A stretch of 64,000 bases of DNA from Picocystis sp. L7 (GCA_020975725.1 QXJR01000024.1:186001-250000); one strand, 5' to 3'. Shown: positions 49,773 through 60,522, counted from the stretch's first letter. Notes: a model not told the origin generated them from the sequence alone. A program made the numbers and translations.

Positions 49773-51845
49773 ATGAGGCGCACGAGCATGGCGCTTCGCG
49801 CGCGTTTCCACCTCTCTGGCTGGGCGATGGCGGGTCTGCGAGGGTTCTCGAGCGAGGAGAAGGCGGCAGGAAGCCTCCTGCGCGTGCCTTCTTCGTCTCT
49901 GCGTCGCGCCTTGGCCGCACACGGCCTGGACGCGCGAGACTGCGTGGATCGGCAGGAGCTCGTGGCGCGCGCCGCGTCTTCTCTCCCTCCTGAAGCCGTG
50001 AAGCAGCTTCTCCTCGATCCCAGGAGCGCCTACTTGGTCCGCCAGGACGCCCTCGCGCCGGAAGAGGCCCGTTCTGTGTCGCTGTTCGCGCGATGCGCAC
50101 CTTCCGTGGTCCACATCCACACCTCGGCGTCGGCGCCATTCGCCATGGACGCCACCCAGGTGCCACGTGGCTCCGGATCCGGCATCACGTGGGATAGAGA
50201 CGGTCACGTGATCACCAATTGGCACGTGCTGCGGGGGGCAGAGCGGGCCAAGGCCGCCTTCGCCGACGGGAGGAGCCTGCCTGCACGCCTGGTGGGTGTG
50301 GATGTGCACCACGACTTGGCCGTCCTGCACGTGGAACAAGCCAAAGAATTGGTGCAACCCATCGCATTGGGAAGCTCTTCCGCACTGCAGGTGGGACAGA
50401 AGGTCTTCGCCATCGGAAACCCGTTTGGATTGGACCAAACACTCACCTCCGGTGTGGTCTCTGGACTGGGAAGGGACATCAGGAGCGTCACCGGACGCAC
50501 CATACGAGGAGTGGTGCAAACAGACGCCGCCATCAATCCAGGTGCGTAGAAAGGACACGAAACGCGCAATGCAAGCCCCCGACGTACCCGTGCGCGAAGG
50601 ATGTGCGCCCCGTGAACACGGCGGCGCGATGGCTCGATGGCTATGCCTATCCAATGCACGAGAGAAAGGACGCGTTCGTCCAAAGGGAACGGATGATGCA
50701 AAGGATGCCGTCCTTGGGCAAGCGCTTTCGGGAAGAAATCCATCGCAGGAACGCACCTGACCCCTTGGGTCAATGCCATATGGATTTTGCGGGAACAAAC
50801 GGGGGAGGGAACAGGGCGGTTGGCTCGGAAGGATCACGGCATGCAGGTTTGCGAGCGGGACAAAAGATGCAGTGCTGACTAGAATCGCCTCGATTTGTAT
50901 TCTTGCGGGTGATTGTCGCCTCGGCGGGCATGGGATGCCTTTGACCGCACAAATGCACAATCCTGCCCACTGGAACGTATGTGAAAAACACGGGCTGTCC
51001 TCGGGCCCTCCTCCTGGCAACCCCGCAATGTGACGGGCGTGCTCCCGTCTTGGCATCAAACCTTGTACCATGACTATTTCGACTGTCGTGTTCACTGCTG
51101 GCCGTGCTGATTTGGTCCATCGGACGTCCTGTCTGTTTTGCATTCCTGGAACACTGGACGTGGAACGCCCTTCTCCTGCATCCCGGCGTGACTTTCGGGA
51201 CCGCTCAACCCCTTCGTACTTGATGGATCGAACACGGCTGTCGTTCGGCCCATGGGTGCAATCCGGGGCTGCTGATTGGCGGTGACGCATGGATCTCTCT
51301 CTTCTGTTGCATGCCTGGTGTGACATGCCATCGATGCTTGCGATTTGTTTCGGGATTCTGTTCCATCAGGCAACAGCGGGGGGCCTTTGTTGGACTCGAG
51401 TGGTGAACTGGTGGGCGTCAACACCTTGATATACTCGCCTTCCGGGGCTTGGGCGGGCGTTGGATTTGCCATACCTTCTGATACGGTGGCGCGTGTCGTG
51501 GCACAAATCATCCGGCACGGGCACGTGGCGCGTGCCGCCCTTGGTGTGGTTGCAGCAAGCGACGCCCAGACGCGGGCGCTGCGCTTGCGCGGCGTGCTGG
51601 CATTGGCGGTTGCACCAGGGTCGGGTGCAGAGCGCGCGGGGGTGCGGGACACGAGGAGGGATTCCACCGGACGGATCGTATTGGGCGACACGATTGTGGC
51701 GGTGGATGGGGAGGAGGTGCACACCGTGGAGGATCTGGTGGCCAAGGTGGAGGGTCACGACGTCGGAGAGTTCATCTCCCTCACGGTGGTCCGAGGCGGA
51801 GACACGATCGACCTCTCCGTGGAACTGATGGAGAAGAAGGAGTGA
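49773..51845 (+). CDS. HtrA/Deg serine protease with PDZ domain
   Basis: Two exons, 49773..50541 and 51370..51845 (donor GTGCGT, acceptor ATCAG, phase 1), give 414 residues. The N-terminus ([17 protein letters not shown], then [13 protein letters not shown]) resembles a mitochondrial presequence. A small helical module follows ([33 protein letters not shown]), like SAP/ARMET-type motifs. The trypsin-like domain has the triad H151 (VITNWHVL), D181 (HHDLAVLHV) and S259 (NSGGPLLD), with [20 protein letters not shown]. One PDZ domain follows ([37 protein letters not shown]). Deg proteases degrade damaged organelle proteins. The 828-bp intron is several times longer than any other resolved here. 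Confidence 0.92.
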
Positions 51846-52357
51846 GGGGAAGGACCACATGTGCGCTTTTTCCCATCTGCACAGCAGGCCTCGCGTTGGA
51901 TCCGTCGTCGCTATCCGATCCGGGTGGCCATCGGCGGAAGTCCACAGGTCGAGGGTGGGCGCGGGGGAGCAGCAGCTTGGCCCTTTGCCGTCCACGGGGG
52001 GGAGGGATGTCCATGGCGCATCGCGCACTGGTGGTGCTCGGGTTCGAATCTCGGGCACGGCGTTCGCGTCCGGCTCTCCTGTTCGCGACGGAGGGTCCGC
52101 TTCGCGTGTTTTTGCTTCCTCTCTTTGTTTCTACCTTTCGTTCTCCCCTCATGTAAATGTCAATTTCAAGCGGTCTGCGCCCGGGTCGGCCTCCTCCGTT
52201 TCTCGACCGCTCACCTGGGCGTACGTTGCTCGCCTCCTGCGTGGCTTGCATCGCATCCTGCGGTTTCGGTTCCTCTGGTACCATCGGTCGCTTCCCCTTC
52301 CCTACCTTCCACGCACGGTTCGTCGTGTTGCTTCCGACGATGGACGGGAACGTTCCA
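51846..52357. other. Convergent intergenic region between the Deg protease and Sar1
   Basis: Holds both 3' UTRs. Open frames are not family-like. A tRNA T-loop-like GGTTCGAATC near 52041-52050 has no acceptor or D arm. Confidence 0.4.
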
Positions 52358-52969
52358 TCAATCGATGTATTGGGAGACCCATTTGAACCCTTCGCCGTAT
52401 CCCATGCGCCTGACGACGCTGCACATGAAGATTTCGATGGGACGCACCCCGCTGGATTTGAGCTGCACCTTCCCTTTCCCGGTGGTGAAGTTGTTCAGTC
52501 CCAGGCTGTGCCTCAGTTCGTCTTCGGACGCTGCGGTGGGCACGTCGATCTTGTTTCCCAGCACCAGGAAGGGCACTTGGGACAGGGATTCGTCGCCGAG
52601 CAGCCCGTCCAGTTCTTTCCTGGATTCTGGGAACCTCTCTCGATCCGCCGCATCCACCAGGTACACGATGGCGTCCACTTTGGCGTAATAATCTTTCCAC
52701 ACTCTCCTGGCGATCTCGTGTCCACCTAGATCGAAGGCTTTGAAGTTGATCCCTCCCATTTGCAGCTCTTCGCTGGTGGGATATTGGGTGGGTTGGTGCT
52801 GGGCCAATCGCTCGTCTTTCAGCATGTGCATCAGCGTGGTCTTCCCTGCGTTGTCCAATCCCTGTTTTTGGGTGGGAAGGTTTCGTCCGGGATCCGTCCC
52901 GATCGACGATCGTCGCGTCGATCCTTCCGTCAGATCCCGTTCTCGGCCGCACGTGCGCATGCGCGTCTC

Positions 52970-53000
<31 letters not shown>

Positions 53001-53430
53001 GTTCCGTCTCTTCCCTTGCGTCGGTCGTCGCGTCGGCGTTGCGTTTTCGTCTTGGTGTTTCCACGCGGTCCCTTCTCCCTCTTTTTCTTTTCATTTTTTC
53101 TTTTCTTTCCATTCACGCACCAGGAAGAGGATCTTGGCGTTCTTGTTCCACAGTCCGAGTGCGCTGAGCACGCCATAGAACCTGTCCACGTCCGTGTGTG
53201 TGTGTGTGTGTGTGTCCCCACGGTGTCAGTCGATGGCGTTTCTTTCCCTCTCGTTCCTCGGTCGACCGAGAGAGAGAAAGGCGCGTCTCTCCTGCACCCT
53301 TCGCATCCCTTTTCGCGTCTCGTTCCCTCCCTCTTCTTTTCGCATCCACGCTTGGATGGATGGATGGATGGATCGATGGAGGGAGGGATGGATCGAGGCA
53401 TGGACGCACGCACCAGTCGAGGAGGAACAT
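52358..53430 (-). CDS. SAR1: Sar1 COPII GTPase
   Basis: Three exons on the minus strand: 53414..53430, 53121..53181 and 52358..52861 (donors both GTGCGT, phases 2 and 0), total 193 residues, the normal Sar1 size. The first exon is only 17 nt (MFLLD plus two bases). The joined N-terminus [17 protein letters not shown] is the amphipathic membrane-inserting helix of Sar1. It is followed by GLDNAGKT (G1), the [12 protein letters not shown] switch, [24 protein letters not shown] (G4) and the C-terminus [15 protein letters not shown]. Sar1 starts COPII coat assembly at the ER. Intron 1 carries a (GT)n run and intron 2 a (CT)n run. Divergent from the 2H phosphoesterase. Confidence 0.95.
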
Positions 53431-53589
53431 CGCGGTCTGTCTCCCCCTGTCCCCCCCCCTCCCCAAGGGGGAAGGAGGGAGGGACAGAGGGGGTGGGACA
53501 GGGATGGAGAGGGGTGGGACAGGGATGGAGAGGGGTGGAGAGGGTTTGAGAGGGAGAGAGGGAGAGGGAGAGGGAGAGAGGGAGAGGGA

Positions 53590-53770
53590 GAGGGAGAGGG
53601 ACAGAGGGGTGGACAGAGGGAGAGGGACAGAGGGGTGGACAGAGGGAGAGGGACAGAGGGGTGGACAGAGGGAGAGGGACAGAGGGGTGGACAGAGGGAG
53701 AGGGACAGAGGGGTGGACAGAGGGAGAGGGACAGAGGGGTGGACAGAGGGAGAGGGACAGAGGGAGAGGG
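53590..53770 (+). repeat. 26-bp purine-rich tandem repeat in a divergent promoter
   Basis: At least six copies of a 26-bp unit (AGGGAGAGGGACAGAGGGGTGGACAG, in parts AGGGAGAGGGACAG and AGGGGTGGACAG) within a wider GA-rich tract (about 53460-53815). It fills most of the 409 bp between the Sar1 and 2H phosphoesterase starts. Long frames through it in every reading phase are artefacts of the repeat. Confidence 0.9.
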
Positions 53771-53839
53771 AGAGGGAGAGAGGGGTTGAGAGGGAGGAGG
53801 ATGGGAGAGGGGAGAGGGGGGAGTTTCTTCTCCAAGGGG

Positions 53840-54997
53840 ATGGCGATGGCGTTGGCGGGAAGGTGCGCGACCGCGGCGGCCGTGGCGACGGCGATGGCGG
53901 CCTGCTGCGTGGGTGCCTCGGTGCTGTGGTGGAGGACGAGACGGATGGAACGCGAAGCGAACGAAACACGAAAAGGAGAAGAGGACAAGGGAAAGGTAGA
54001 GGACAGCCTCGACACCGTCGACACCCAAGGCAACACCCAAGGGGAAGGAAGCGCCTGGGACGCCTCCAGCGCATCCAAACCCTTCCGCGGACTGGAACTG
54101 TCCTCCTTCGAAGACGAAGAAGATGAAGAAGTACATCGAGGCGAAAGGGACGAAGAAGAACGAACCTGGACCCGCACCTTCCAAGGGAAAGGGAACGAAG
54201 CCCGAAGAGAAGAGTACCAACGCATGCAAGACGAGACCCTGCGCGCAGGACTGGCCATGGATACCGTGGCGGCCACCAGGGGAAGGTTCGACGCGAGAGA
54301 AGGATGGATCAGCGCATGGCCGAAAAAATACGACCTGCCACAACACGCCGTGAGGATCGTCATGGCACCCGTGGGAGAAGAACCCAACCTCACCACCAAA
54401 GCTTCCGGCGCGGTGCGAAAAATCATGAAGATCCTGCCGCTGGGCATGCAAGTCTTCATCAATCCGGCCAAACACTACCACTGCACCGTCTTTCACCTCT
54501 CTCGACCGGAAGAAGTGCGCACCGATCCCTTCCTGGAGTATGCACAAGCGCCGCCGGATGGCATGCCACGCAGAGCCACCGATCAAGTCCTCCAAAGAGA
54601 AATCCAAGCCCTGAAACGGCTGGGAGAGGAAGTGCCGACCCTGGAGCTGGAAGTCGATCGCGTGGTGCTGGCCCCGTCCGGGGTACTGCTGATGCTGTTC
54701 CAGGACGTCACGGAAACGACCGGCGATGCGGTGGATCGGCTGCGGGACACCTTGCGTTCCGCGTTTCCCGGAGCACCCATCAGGCAGCCCAAGACCGTCA
54801 TACACTGCACCCTCATGAGGCTCCTCACGCCGGTGCAGCTTCCACGTGCAACCAGGGAACACATCGATGCGGCTTGCCAATCGATCACCAAGGAACTGCG
54901 CGGCCTTCGCGTCCGTCTCCCCCAGCTGGAGTACGTGTACGAGGAGGAGTTCTCGACCGTCAACGGACCGAAGTTCAGGATCCCTCTCCGTCCGTGA
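53840..54997 (+). CDS. Membrane-anchored 2H phosphoesterase-like protein
   Basis: The 385-residue product starts at 53840 with a hydrophobic anchor ([20 protein letters not shown], then [10 protein letters not shown]), followed by an acidic low-complexity linker. The C-terminal ~230 residues carry two HxT motifs, H214-C-T216 ([10 protein letters not shown]) and H322-C-T324 ([11 protein letters not shown]), about 108 residues apart. This is the signature of the 2H superfamily (LigT/cyclic phosphodiesterase), which acts on 2',3'-cyclic phosphate or 2'-5' bonds in RNA. Plants have related predicted RNA ligase/cyclic phosphodiesterase proteins. Signal peptide or tail-in anchor cannot be told apart by eye. 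AATAAA lies 7 nt after the stop. Confidence 0.75.
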   Translation: MAMALAGRCATAAAVATAMAACCVGASVLWWRTRRMEREANETRKGEEDKGKVEDSLDTVDTQGNTQGEGSAWDASSASKPFRGLELSSFEDEEDEEVHRGERDEEERTWTRTFQGKGNEARREEYQRMQDETLRAGLAMDTVAATRGRFDAREGWISAWPKKYDLPQHAVRIVMAPVGEEPNLTTKASGAVRKIMKILPLGMQVFINPAKHYHCTVFHLSRPEEVRTDPFLEYAQAPPDGMPRRATDQVLQREIQALKRLGEEVPTLELEVDRVVLAPSGVLLMLFQDVTETTGDAVDRLRDTLRSAFPGAPIRQPKTVIHCTLMRLLTPVQLPRATREHIDAACQSITKELRGLRVRLPQLEYVYEEEFSTVNGPKFRIPLRP

Positions 54998-55745
54998 AGC
55001 GCGAATAAAGGCCGCGTTGCATGTGCACGCGGGACGTAAATTATTGACCCCGAGACGACCCTTGGCGTCTTCTTTAGCTCCTTCTTCTGTTGAAACGTCC
55101 CTGTGCCTCCCATTCCCCGCTCCCTTCCATGCCCGTGGTTTGGTTTGCGTCTCCCTCTTCCAGGACGTTGCGCCCAACGACCCCGCAGGTCGAGGCAGAT
55201 CTCGCCCGTTGCGCTTGATCATTTGCTTGGATGCGCGGATGGCTGGGGTCCATGCTTTGTTTCTGACCTTGGTGGGACTGGTTCCACGTGCGGGGTGCAC
55301 CTCGGATGGCAAAGCACAGCCACCCTGCCCTGCTGCATGTGCTGCCCCGGTTTCTCCTCCATGCTGTCCTTGTGTCCCCATCCCCCTGCCATCCCCATGT
55401 TGTGTGCACCCTCCACCAGCCAGTGCAGGAGAGGGTCACCCTCCTGCCCACACCAGATCCCAAGGGGAGAGAAGCACAGGGCTCATCCACCCCCTCTGTC
55501 CCTCTGGCTCAGGCTCGGCCACGTCCTTCTCCCCCCCTTGGGGGGTGCAACTGCCCCTTCCCCTCCCCCTGGCTCATACGAAGGGGGTGCAACTGCCCGG
55601 GGGGAGGGAAGGCTCCCCCCTGCCCTGGGGGAGAGGAAGGGGGTGTATCTGCAGGTGTGGTGGGCGGGTGTTATCCACAACACGTCCGTCGGCATCCGAC
55701 CGCGCCACGTCGCGTCGCGAAGCGCATCGAAGGGTCGCGAACGAG
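54998..55745. other. Intergenic region between the 2H phosphoesterase and HCF244
   Basis: 3' UTR, then C-rich DNA with a short direct repeat (GGGGTGCAACTGCCC near 55545 and 55580). Open frames continue into the HCF244 ORF but are not protein-like. Confidence 0.4.
55004..55009 (+). terminator. Polyadenylation signal AATAAA
   Basis: AATAAA 7 nt after the stop codon at 54997 (GCGAATAAAGG). Confidence 0.5.
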
Positions 55746-56819
55746 ATGCAAGGCGCGTGCGTGAAGGTGAAAGGGATCCAGAAGCAATGGCCGAGGGCTC
55801 GGAACCGCGCGGGTGCGGTCCAGGTGCGTGCAGCCGCCTCGTTGGGCGGTGGAACGCCGGTGAGGGAGACGTCGCTGCTGGTGGTGGGCGCCACTGGGAC
55901 GCTCGGAAGACAAGTGGTGCGGAGGGCATTGGACGAAGGATACGACGTGAGGTGCTTGGTGCGTCCCAGGTACACGCCAGCCGACTTCCTGCGCGACTGG
56001 GGAGCCACCACCGTGCGTGGTGACCTGAAGGATCCCAGCTCGCTCCCAGCAGCACTCGTGGGTGTGCACACCATCGTGGATGCAGCCACCAGTAGACCCG
56101 AAGAACCTATCACCAAGGTGGATTGGGAAGGGAAAGTGGCGCTCATCCAGTGCGCCCAAGCCATGGGAATCCAACGCTATGTGTTCTACTCCATCCATGG
56201 ATGTGAAAGACATCCGGAGGTCCCGCTCATGAACATCAAGAAATGCACGGAAGAGTACCTGGAAAGCAGCGGACTCGACTTCACCGTCTTTCGACTTTGC
56301 GGGTTCATGCAAGCCATCATTCAAAACTACGCCGTGCCCATCCTGGAAGAAAAGACCGTGTGGGGGACCGACGACCAGACCAGGACCGCATACATGGACA
56401 CCCAGGACATTGCCAGGCTCACCATGGCCGCGGTGCGGTCGGAGGATTGCATTGGGAAAACGATGACGCTGGCCGGCCAGCGAGCATTCACCGTGCAGGA
56501 AGTGATTGCGCTCTGTGAACGGTTTGCGGGTGCGGATGCCAATGTGACGAAAGTCCCCGTATCCGTGCTACGACTTGCCAGGAATGTACTGAACTTCTTC
56601 CAATGGTCCGGGGATGCAGCAGATAGGTTGGCGTTTGCAGAAGTGCTCACGGCAAACGAGGTGTTCTCGGCGTCCATGGAAGAGACTTACAAGCTGTTGG
56701 GATGTGATCCCTCGGACACAACCCTGTTGGAGAAGTATCTGCAAGACTACTACACCAGGATCCTGAAGAAGCTCAAGGACGTGGGTGGACAATCTCGTCA
56801 AGGAGATTTTTACTTGTAA
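55746..56819 (+). CDS. HCF244: HCF244/Ycf39-type photosystem II assembly factor
   Basis: The 357-residue product starts MQGACVKVKG with a basic transit-like N-terminus. It is an atypical short-chain dehydrogenase with the NAD(P)-binding turn VVGATGTLGRQVVRRALDEG. The diagnostic plant HCF244 passages follow: DVRCLVRPRYTPADFLRDWG, EPITKVDWEGKVALIQCAQA, LCGFMQAIIQNYAVPILEEK, TAYMDTQDIARLTMAAV and KYLQDYYTRILKKLKDVGGQ. In plants HCF244 is a thylakoid stromal-side protein needed for psbA (D1) translation and photosystem II assembly. Its presence shows the organism has a photosynthetic plastid. Intronless. Confidence 0.95.
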   Translation: MQGACVKVKGIQKQWPRARNRAGAVQVRAAASLGGGTPVRETSLLVVGATGTLGRQVVRRALDEGYDVRCLVRPRYTPADFLRDWGATTVRGDLKDPSSLPAALVGVHTIVDAATSRPEEPITKVDWEGKVALIQCAQAMGIQRYVFYSIHGCERHPEVPLMNIKKCTEEYLESSGLDFTVFRLCGFMQAIIQNYAVPILEEKTVWGTDDQTRTAYMDTQDIARLTMAAVRSEDCIGKTMTLAGQRAFTVQEVIALCERFAGADANVTKVPVSVLRLARNVLNFFQWSGDAADRLAFAEVLTANEVFSASMEETYKLLGCDPSDTTLLEKYLQDYYTRILKKLKDVGGQSRQGDFYL

Positions 56820-57477
56820 TTCGAACGTGAACGATCCCCGTCGGCTTCGAAGGACGAGGGCATTTCATCAGTTCAAGCTTCTTCTTCTTTGAATCGTCCC
56901 TCGGGGCAAGGACGGAGGATGGAAAACTTCGAACCTTGCCCTGATTTGCGATGCCGGGTTTCTGGGGCTTGGTGCAAACGGGCCAGGAATGGGGATGTGG
57001 TGGCCTACGACAGCATCCTCGGCCGGCAAGTCCTGCACTCGCGAGGTGCAGAACCTCGATTGCGGCCCATCACCACGGCCTGGAACGCCCTCCATTCTCG
57101 TGACCATGGTTTCTCTCCTGCACATGGGGTCCCATGTGGTTTTCCATCCGTCCCCATCCTCTTCTTCCACGAGATCCAATGTCGGACGACCCTGGTTCGG
57201 GTCCGGTTGGAGCCCTTTGCAGGAAGGGGTCTCCCTTTCAACCGAACCCACCATCGCGATCTCCCCCTTCCCATCGCGATCTTTTCCCCCAGATATCGAT
57301 ACCACCCACGAAGGGGGGCATTGGCGGACCCGAAGGAGCGGGGGGCTGGTGGGGCGAACCCAGACGAAAAAGGGGGGCATTGGATGCGGTTTTCGGTCCC
57401 TGCCTGTGCCTCTGCCCACACGAGGTGGTGTTGGACGTGCGCATTTCGCGCCGCCAAACGTCGACCTTCGCGACGTC
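56820..57477. other. Intergenic region between HCF244 and PDH E1-alpha
   Basis: HCF244 3' UTR and PDHA upstream region. Long overlapping frames on both strands are not family-like. No paired GTTAA box. Confidence 0.4.
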
Positions 57478-58854
57478 ATGGCGCTCGCGACGTCCCTCTC
57501 GCGCGCGTTCGGGAGGCGTGGGATCCTGCAGAAAGGATGGAGAAGCTTCTCGGCCGCGGGAGACTTCGAGATCGAGGTGCGCGAGCCGGGAAACGCGCGA
57601 ATGGTGCGCCTTCCGGACCACGCTGACGGTTGACTGCGTGCTTTGCTCGCGAAACGCGCGTCGAACGCGCCACTGGGCGGTCGGAACGGCGAAAACGCAT
57701 CCTGTCGATGGAACGGATGGGACGACTGGGAACTCGCCGAACGCGCATCGACGCATGGCCTGCGACGGGAACCTTGGTATCGTGGTGTGTAGCTGCCCAT
57801 GCCCTTCAAAGCGCACAACATCGAACCACCCACCAACGTCGTGAAGACCAACAAGGAGGAACTGCTCAAGTTCTTCGAAACGATGTACCGCATGAGACGC
57901 ATGGAGATCGCCTCGGACGTCCTCTACAAAGGGAAGTTCGTGCGTGGCTTCTGCCACTTGTACGATGGACAAGAAGCGGTCTCGGTGGGCATGGAAGCAG
58001 CCATCACCTACGATGATGCCATCATCACCTCGTATCGTGATCACTGCACGCACATTGGACGTGGGGGTACTGTGCTTGAGGTCGTCGCTGAGCTCATGGG
58101 ACGTGAAGCTGGAGCGGCGAAAGGAAAGGGGGGGTCCATGCACATGTACAACCGTGCACACAATTTTTACGGTGGAAATGGCATCGTTGGTGCTCAGACA
58201 CCGTTGGGAACAGGAATCGCGTTCGCTCAAAAGTACAGGGGCCAGCCCAACTGCACCTTCACTTTGTACGGTGATGGAGCTGCGAACCAGGGCCAGCTCT
58301 TCGAAGCGATGAACATGGCCGCTCTGTGGTCCCTGCCCGTTATCTATGTGTGCGAAAACAACCACTTTGGAATGGGAACGGCAGAGTGGAGGTCTGCAAA
58401 ATCACCAGAGTACTACAAACGTGGAGATTACATTCCCGGCCTCAAAGTGGATGGAATGGACGTGTTGGCGGTCAAACAAGCATGTGCTTTTGCGAAAGAG
58501 CACTGCGTTTCAGGAAAGGGACCTTTGGTGCTGGAGATGGACACGTACCGGTACCACGGTCATTCAATGAGCGATCCAGGAAGCACGTACAGGACGCGCG
58601 ACGAGGTGAGTGGGGTTCGCCAGGAACGAGATCCTGTGGAACGTGTCCGCAAGCTTCTCTTGGACGGGCTGGTGGAGGCCAAGGAAATCAAGGAAATCGA
58701 GAAGGTGATTCGTAAGGAAATTGATGATGCAGTCGAGCAGGCCAAGGCGTCCAATCCTCCAGGAGACGAGTACTTGCATGCGCACATTTACGTCCAGAGC
58801 CTCAACATGGAGGCACGGGGTACTGAGGCTTCCAAAACCGTGCGACTCCCATGA
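57478..58854 (+). CDS. PDHA1: Mitochondrial pyruvate dehydrogenase E1 alpha subunit
   Basis: Two exons, 57478..57576 and 57793..58854 (donor GTGCGC, acceptor TGTAG, phase 0), give 386 residues. Exon 1 is the mitochondrial presequence ([20 protein letters not shown], then [13 protein letters not shown]). Exon 2 carries the catalytic body: [34 protein letters not shown], the thiamine-diphosphate motif [15 protein letters not shown] closing with NN (CENNHFGMG), and the phosphorylation loops [20 protein letters not shown]. It decarboxylates pyruvate within the PDH complex. It is the mitochondrial form, not the plastid one. The intron separates presequence from mature protein. Confidence 0.95.
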
Positions 58855-59103
58855 ACAACTTGTGCATTTTTCTGCTCCTTCTTTTGTGCCATTTGAAATA
58901 GATTGGAGCCATGTGGATGACTTTCTTTCTTTAAACGCAACCCGTAGTGAATTGGATCCGACCCTTTTGCAAAGACGGACGGATTATTGGGCGTGGGCAT
59001 GGGACGGTGCCTGCAGTCCATGCTGACCTCATTCGCGCATCGAGCCACCGCGAATGGTTTCCTTGCCATTCTCCCACATAAGAAGCGGAAGAATCCACAG
59101 CAC

Positions 59104-60522
59104 CTACCGCACTCTCTGCACGCCTTCCAGGCCGTCCCTCCATTCTTTCCAACTCATGTAAGACCCCGGACGAAACGTCCCGAAATTGCATTGGATAACT
59201 TTTTTGTCCCACAGACCTGACACCTGTTGGGCATAGAACCCAGGAAATATATCTGGTGCATCAACATCTGCATGTTTGACCGCTGTGGTGTTCCCGCACG
59301 CACCCCATGCCGGCCTGAAGCTCAACGTGTTTTGTACGCGGATCCCTCTTCGATAGAGCACAAGTGCCACCATCACATCTTCCCAGTGCATGGCTTTCCA
59401 CCAGGTCGGTGCCAGCTTTGGCGATTCGTCGTAGTGCTGGCTGTCTTTGGCAAACGTTTCAAAGGCATCCCTGGAGAGCATGTACCCCCAACCAGCTGCG
59501 TAGTGAACGTGCGGCACGTTGTCTGGCATTTCCGCGGGATCCATGTACCACTTGGAATCCGGATCTCTCACGGGCCAGAACCCCCGTGGATTTTCCACGA
59601 AACCAGCATACACACCTTCGTATGCAGCATCCATGGCTCTTTCGGCCTTTGCTTTGGCGTCCATGGGTTCCACACGGCCTCGTTCTCCATGCGTGCCTTC
59701 CGTTTCCCCTTCGTTCCTCTCGGCTTCCAGTCCGTCCTTCGTTTCCTGTTCCTTCTCCAATTGCTTCCGGAACGACATTGCGCGCGCCACCACGGTGCTC
59801 TGCAGCAGCTGCGGCAGCCGCACGTAGCAGTCGTCGTCGGTCTTCAACAGGTGCGTGATGCCGTCGAAGCTGCTCGCATACGCCATGAGACCTTTGGTCT
59901 TCCTCGGGAGGTCGTTGTAGGTGTCCATTCCCGCCGTGAACAGCATATCCGCGGCCGATGCGAAGTCGTGGCTGTCGCCGAACGCGTATCCGCGCGCGTC
60001 CGGCCAAGCTTCGGACAGCAGTCCGCCATCGCCGGGACGCGACCAGGCCTGCAGCTGGTCCAGTTCGGATTCCAAAGCGGACAAGACGCGACCTGCAAGC
60101 CTCGGATCCGTCTGTCCAAGCACGAAACGCACGGTGAGGCGCGTCTTGGCGCGCTTCCTGGCGTCCTGCAGCGCACGAAGCGCCCAGGTGCGACGCGCCA
60201 TCGTGCGCTTGGCGCGCGAACGGGCGTCGCAGCAGCCGCTGAGGACGCCCACGAGGACGTGCATCTCCTCTTCCTGCCTCTTTCGCGCCGCCAGCGGCGA
60301 GGAGAAGCGCTCGAGGCGCGGCGGCGCGGCGTTTCCCACGGCGACGGCGTCGGCGATGGACACGACATGGCCGCGCACGCCGAGCTCCACGCGTCGCTGG
60401 ACCTTCACGTGGCGGTTCCAGAAGCACCACGTGGTCCACAGGAAGCTCGTGCACGACAGCAGGGCCAGAAACAGGAGCCACATCGATCCATGGTGGCCCG
60501 CCAGCTTGCTCTTGCGCGGCAT
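59104..60522 (-). CDS. GT31 beta-1,3-glycosyltransferase, Golgi type II membrane protein
   Basis: The 472-residue product starts MPRKSK and has one N-terminal signal anchor (MWLLFLALLSCTSFLWTTW). The lumenal domain begins MHVLVGVLSGCCDARSRAKR with TWALRALQD, followed by TVRFVLGQTD, the metal-binding DDD in LLKTDDDCYVRL, YAAGWGYMLSRDAFETF and HWEDVMVALVLYRRGI with the ED motif. These are the ordered motifs of GT31 galactosyltransferases. An extra charged insert (KEQETKDGLEAERNEGETEG) follows the DDD. It would add Gal or GlcNAc to Golgi glycans; the exact donor is unknown. The frame is open upstream, but the anchor position favours the start at 60522. Confidence 0.82.
   Translation of the reverse strand: MPRKSKLAGHHGSMWLLFLALLSCTSFLWTTWCFWNRHVKVQRRVELGVRGHVVSIADAVAVGNAAPPRLERFSSPLAARKRQEEEMHVLVGVLSGCCDARSRAKRTMARRTWALRALQDARKRAKTRLTVRFVLGQTDPRLAGRVLSALESELDQLQAWSRPGDGGLLSEAWPDARGYAFGDSHDFASAADMLFTAGMDTYNDLPRKTKGLMAYASSFDGITHLLKTDDDCYVRLPQLLQSTVVARAMSFRKQLEKEQETKDGLEAERNEGETEGTHGERGRVEPMDAKAKAERAMDAAYEGVYAGFVENPRGFWPVRDPDSKWYMDPAEMPDNVPHVHYAAGWGYMLSRDAFETFAKDSQHYDESPKLAPTWWKAMHWEDVMVALVLYRRGIRVQNTLSFRPAWGACGNTTAVKHADVDAPDIFPGFYAQQVSGLWDKKVIQCNFGTFRPGSYMSWKEWRDGLEGVQRVR

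Noticed and set aside
52038-52056. tRNA T-arm-like GGGTTCGAATCTCGG
   Set aside because: T stem needs two G-T pairs, and no matching acceptor stem, D arm or anticodon arm lies upstream.
53590-53770. CRISPR-like array
   Set aside because: Contiguous tandem units without spacers in a eukaryotic promoter.
53198-53839. N-terminal extension of the 2H phosphoesterase through the GA repeat
   Set aside because: Repeat-encoded Arg/Glu/Gly peptide present in all frames; the start at 53840 gives a normal anchor.
52358-55381. A 1007-residue minus-strand ORF covering Sar1, the purine repeat and the 2H phosphoesterase
   Set aside because: It only contains Sar1 exon 3 at its end; the rest is intron, repeat and antisense of a real gene. 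The spliced Sar1 model explains the conserved part.
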